Below, one piece after another: positions 62,679-64,000 of a DNA stretch of 64,000 nt; within the stretch, counting starts at the first letter, position 1; the number at the start of each line of letters is the position of its first letter. The notes beneath the pieces are model-generated. The model was not told the DNA's origin. It worked only from the letters and a program-made list of their open reading frames with translations, and did not search any database. Source of the stretch: Methylocapsa palsarum (lineage in GTDB: Bacteria > Pseudomonadota > Alphaproteobacteria > Rhizobiales > Beijerinckiaceae); NCBI RefSeq assembly GCF_900114285.1, contig NZ_FOSN01000011.1:62001-126000 (forward strand), given 5' to 3'. The position numbers and the translations under genes were made by a program.

Positions 62679-62970
62679 GGCTCACGCCGAATCGGATGCC
62701 TGTTTCAGCCTAGCCGATCGCCGAGAACGAAGAAAGAACAAATTGGCGCAGTACAGGCAAGCTTGGGATCGAAAAGCAACCTCCAGGCGTGAACCTGAAG
62801 CGATTTTAACGACGACATTGGGCGTGAGGTCTTGGACGAGAAACGCGCGATCGTGGATCGGTGACACGGTTCCCTCGGACATTTGGGCTGAGAGCCTGAC
62901 CCAAAAGATTGTTGCGCTCGCGCTGGTTGCATGACTCTCGGGATTCCGAAGCATCGGAGCGTGATTCGGA
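62679..62970. other. Intergenic stretch before the IS5 fragment
   Basis: Just under 300 bases without a recognised gene or clear terminal repeat. Confidence 0.4.
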
Positions 62971-63245
62971 ATGTGGACAAAGGAGCATCGAAAGACTTGC
63001 GAGCGTGTTGGCGGGCGTTATCCGAGCTACATGACGGATGGCGAATGGGCGCGTTTGGAGCCGTTGATTCCAGCGGCCAAGCCCGGCGGGCGGCCGCGCA
63101 AGACCATCATGCGGGAGGCAGTGGACGCCATTCTTTACCTCTGCGCACGGGCTGCCCGCGGCGTTATCTTTCTCGCGACGGATTTCCCGCCGCGCTCTAC
63201 CGTCTACAACATATTCCGCAAATTCCAGAGGGACGGCGTTTGCCG
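62971..63245 (+). pseudogene. IS5-family transposase fragment
   Basis: The first frame gives M-W-T-K-E-H-R-K-T-C-E-R, Y-M-T-D-G-E-W-A-R-L-E-P-L-I-P-A-A-K-P-G-G-R-P-R-K-T, the N-terminus of an IS5-type transposase. Near 63140 the conserved L-R-T-G-C-P-R-R-Y-L-S-R-D-G-F-P is in another frame, and P-P-R-S-T-V-Y-N-I-F-R-K-F-Q-R-D-G-V returns to the first. The gene ends abruptly at about 63245; the catalytic part is gone. Confidence 0.75.
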
Positions 63246-63257
63246 ACAACCTGATCG

Positions 63258-63428
63258 GATAGTCTCGGCCGCATGGCCGGCGAGGATTTTGCGGTCTGTG
63301 CGACACTGCGCCATGCAACGGCGCTTGCGCAGCGGCTGCACCACGCCGTGGCGGCGGAGCCCTTCCAGACGCCGTCGGGGCCGTTGCTTGTAACCGTCAG
63401 CATCGGCGGCGCGGTGACCTGCCACTGA
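63258..63428 (+). pseudogene. GGDEF (diguanylate cyclase) domain fragment
   Basis: Joined directly to the IS5 fragment is a frame reading D-S-L-G-R-M-A-G-E-D-F-A-V, then A-Q-R-L-H-H-A-V-A-A-E-P-F and V-T-V-S-I-G-G-A-V, the C-terminal half of a GGDEF domain. The signature residues are degenerate (A-G-E-D-F) and the start is missing. Confidence 0.65.
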
Positions 63429-63690
63429 AGTGTCATCCAGCGACGCTTAGAGGGAGGCGACAACATGCAAACTCTGCTGGAGCGGGCACATGCATCGACG
63501 TCCTCGCCAAGCAGTTGACAACCTCCTAGAAACCAAACCCTCGACACCGCGCCGTTGATTTTGAAAGTTTGATGAAACTTTGAAAGGTCAGGCCAGTGCT
63601 CGGACATACTGTCCTGTTCGGCTCTACGACAAGGGCGGAGAAATTGCCCCGCAAGAAATATCAAGACGCAAACCGATCTAGAGGAACCTG

Positions 63691-63850
63691 GTGGCGCCAG
63701 AGATCGAGGCTGCCGTCGTTGCGCTCGCCATCGATCAGCCCGCCTGGGGTCAGGTTCGCATCTCGAACGAGCTTTTGGAGATTACGGATTCCGCTCGATC
63801 TGGAACCGGCACGATCTCACCACTTATGAAGCTGGCCAGCCCGCGCAGGG
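63691..63850 (+). pseudogene. IS481-family transposase fragment
   Basis: The frame from 63691 gives V-A-P-E-I-E-A-A-V-V-A-L-A-I-D-Q-P-A-W-G-Q-V-R-I-S-N-E-L, typical of an IS481-type N-terminal region. The continuation F-R-S-I-W-N-R-H-D-L-T-T is in a different frame, and the similarity ends near 63830. The remaining bases to the window edge show nothing recognisable. Confidence 0.6.
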
Positions 63851-64000
63851 CGATCCATTTTCAATGTTAGGGATCCGTTTACAAATAAGATTCCGCCGAA
63901 GCGTTATCGGTGATTTAAGGTTGCTTTCTTAAGCAGGCGGGCAGGCTTGATCCGGGGAAATATGAACGAAACCAGCGCTCTGCAGCGCGCTAGCCTAGCT

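Overview
The window looks like part of a large secondary replicon (megaplasmid or chromid) of a GC-rich alphaproteobacterium of the Hyphomicrobiales, possibly from the methylotroph-rich Beijerinckiaceae/Methylocystaceae side. The main evidence is a complete repABC replication and partition operon (38.7-42.9 kb, minus strand) with two parS palindromes upstream, next to a gene of the RHE_PE00001/DUF1612 type common on rhizobial plasmids. No rRNA or tRNA gene was recognised. Most of the left two thirds is intact. The right third carries many frameshifted genes, transposase fragments and toxin-antitoxin pairs.

Layout. 0-4.4 kb: a penicillin-acylase-family hydrolase cut by the window edge, a cyclic-peptide-type ABC exporter and an exported protein. 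4.5-14.0 kb: a GT1 glycosyltransferase, a Rieske ferredoxin, an SRPBCC protein, a HicAB-like pair, an aldo/keto reductase, a [2Fe-2S] ferredoxin, mtnC, and a likely SOS-controlled pair ending in dinB. 14.1-15.2 kb: a frameshifted threonine aldolase. 15.3-31.2 kb: the most unusual region, described below. 31.3-38.5 kb: two divergent groups, with a HEAT-repeat protein, ferredoxin and fumarate-reductase-like flavoprotein on the minus strand, and a sulfonate/nitrate-type ABC transporter with a Crp/Fnr regulator and a NosL-fused binding protein on the plus strand. 38.7-47.0 kb: repABC, an integrase remnant, VapBC, the DUF1612 protein and a DUF433/DUF5615 pair. 47.5-54.0 kb: a HEAT remnant, a 1428-residue hybrid histidine kinase with two kinase cores, and a phasin fused to a long coiled-coil repeat. 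55-64 kb: a LysR regulator, broken tam, PEBP and topB genes, one fresh IS4-family insertion with a 9-bp target duplication, and IS5, IS481 and GGDEF fragments at the edge.

The candidate undescribed system spans 15.3-31.2 kb. Nine minus-strand genes appear to form one operon (27213 down to 15278). A divergent plus-strand gene starts opposite it and a sigma-54 enhancer-binding regulator follows. Both divergent genes are preceded by sequences matching sigma-54 -24/-12 promoters, and four copies of AACAACA lie between or near them. Four encoded proteins are paralogues with a glycine-rich domain. Three of these end in a shared basic/aromatic tail (G-x-W-x-R-x-G). Several carry a short N-terminal F-x-x-x-P-F motif, also found twice in a 907-residue protein that joins a peptidoglycan-binding domain, an OmpA domain and a possible caspase-like His/Cys module. 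The operon also encodes a HEVGH metallopeptidase, a BioF-like PLP enzyme, an M20 peptidase and an amidohydrolase. I infer an envelope-associated or exported protein system with its own processing enzymes, switched on by sigma-54. The function is not known from the sequence.

Start sites were chosen by ribosome-binding site and protein fit. Where I moved a start inward from the longest open frame, the entry says why.
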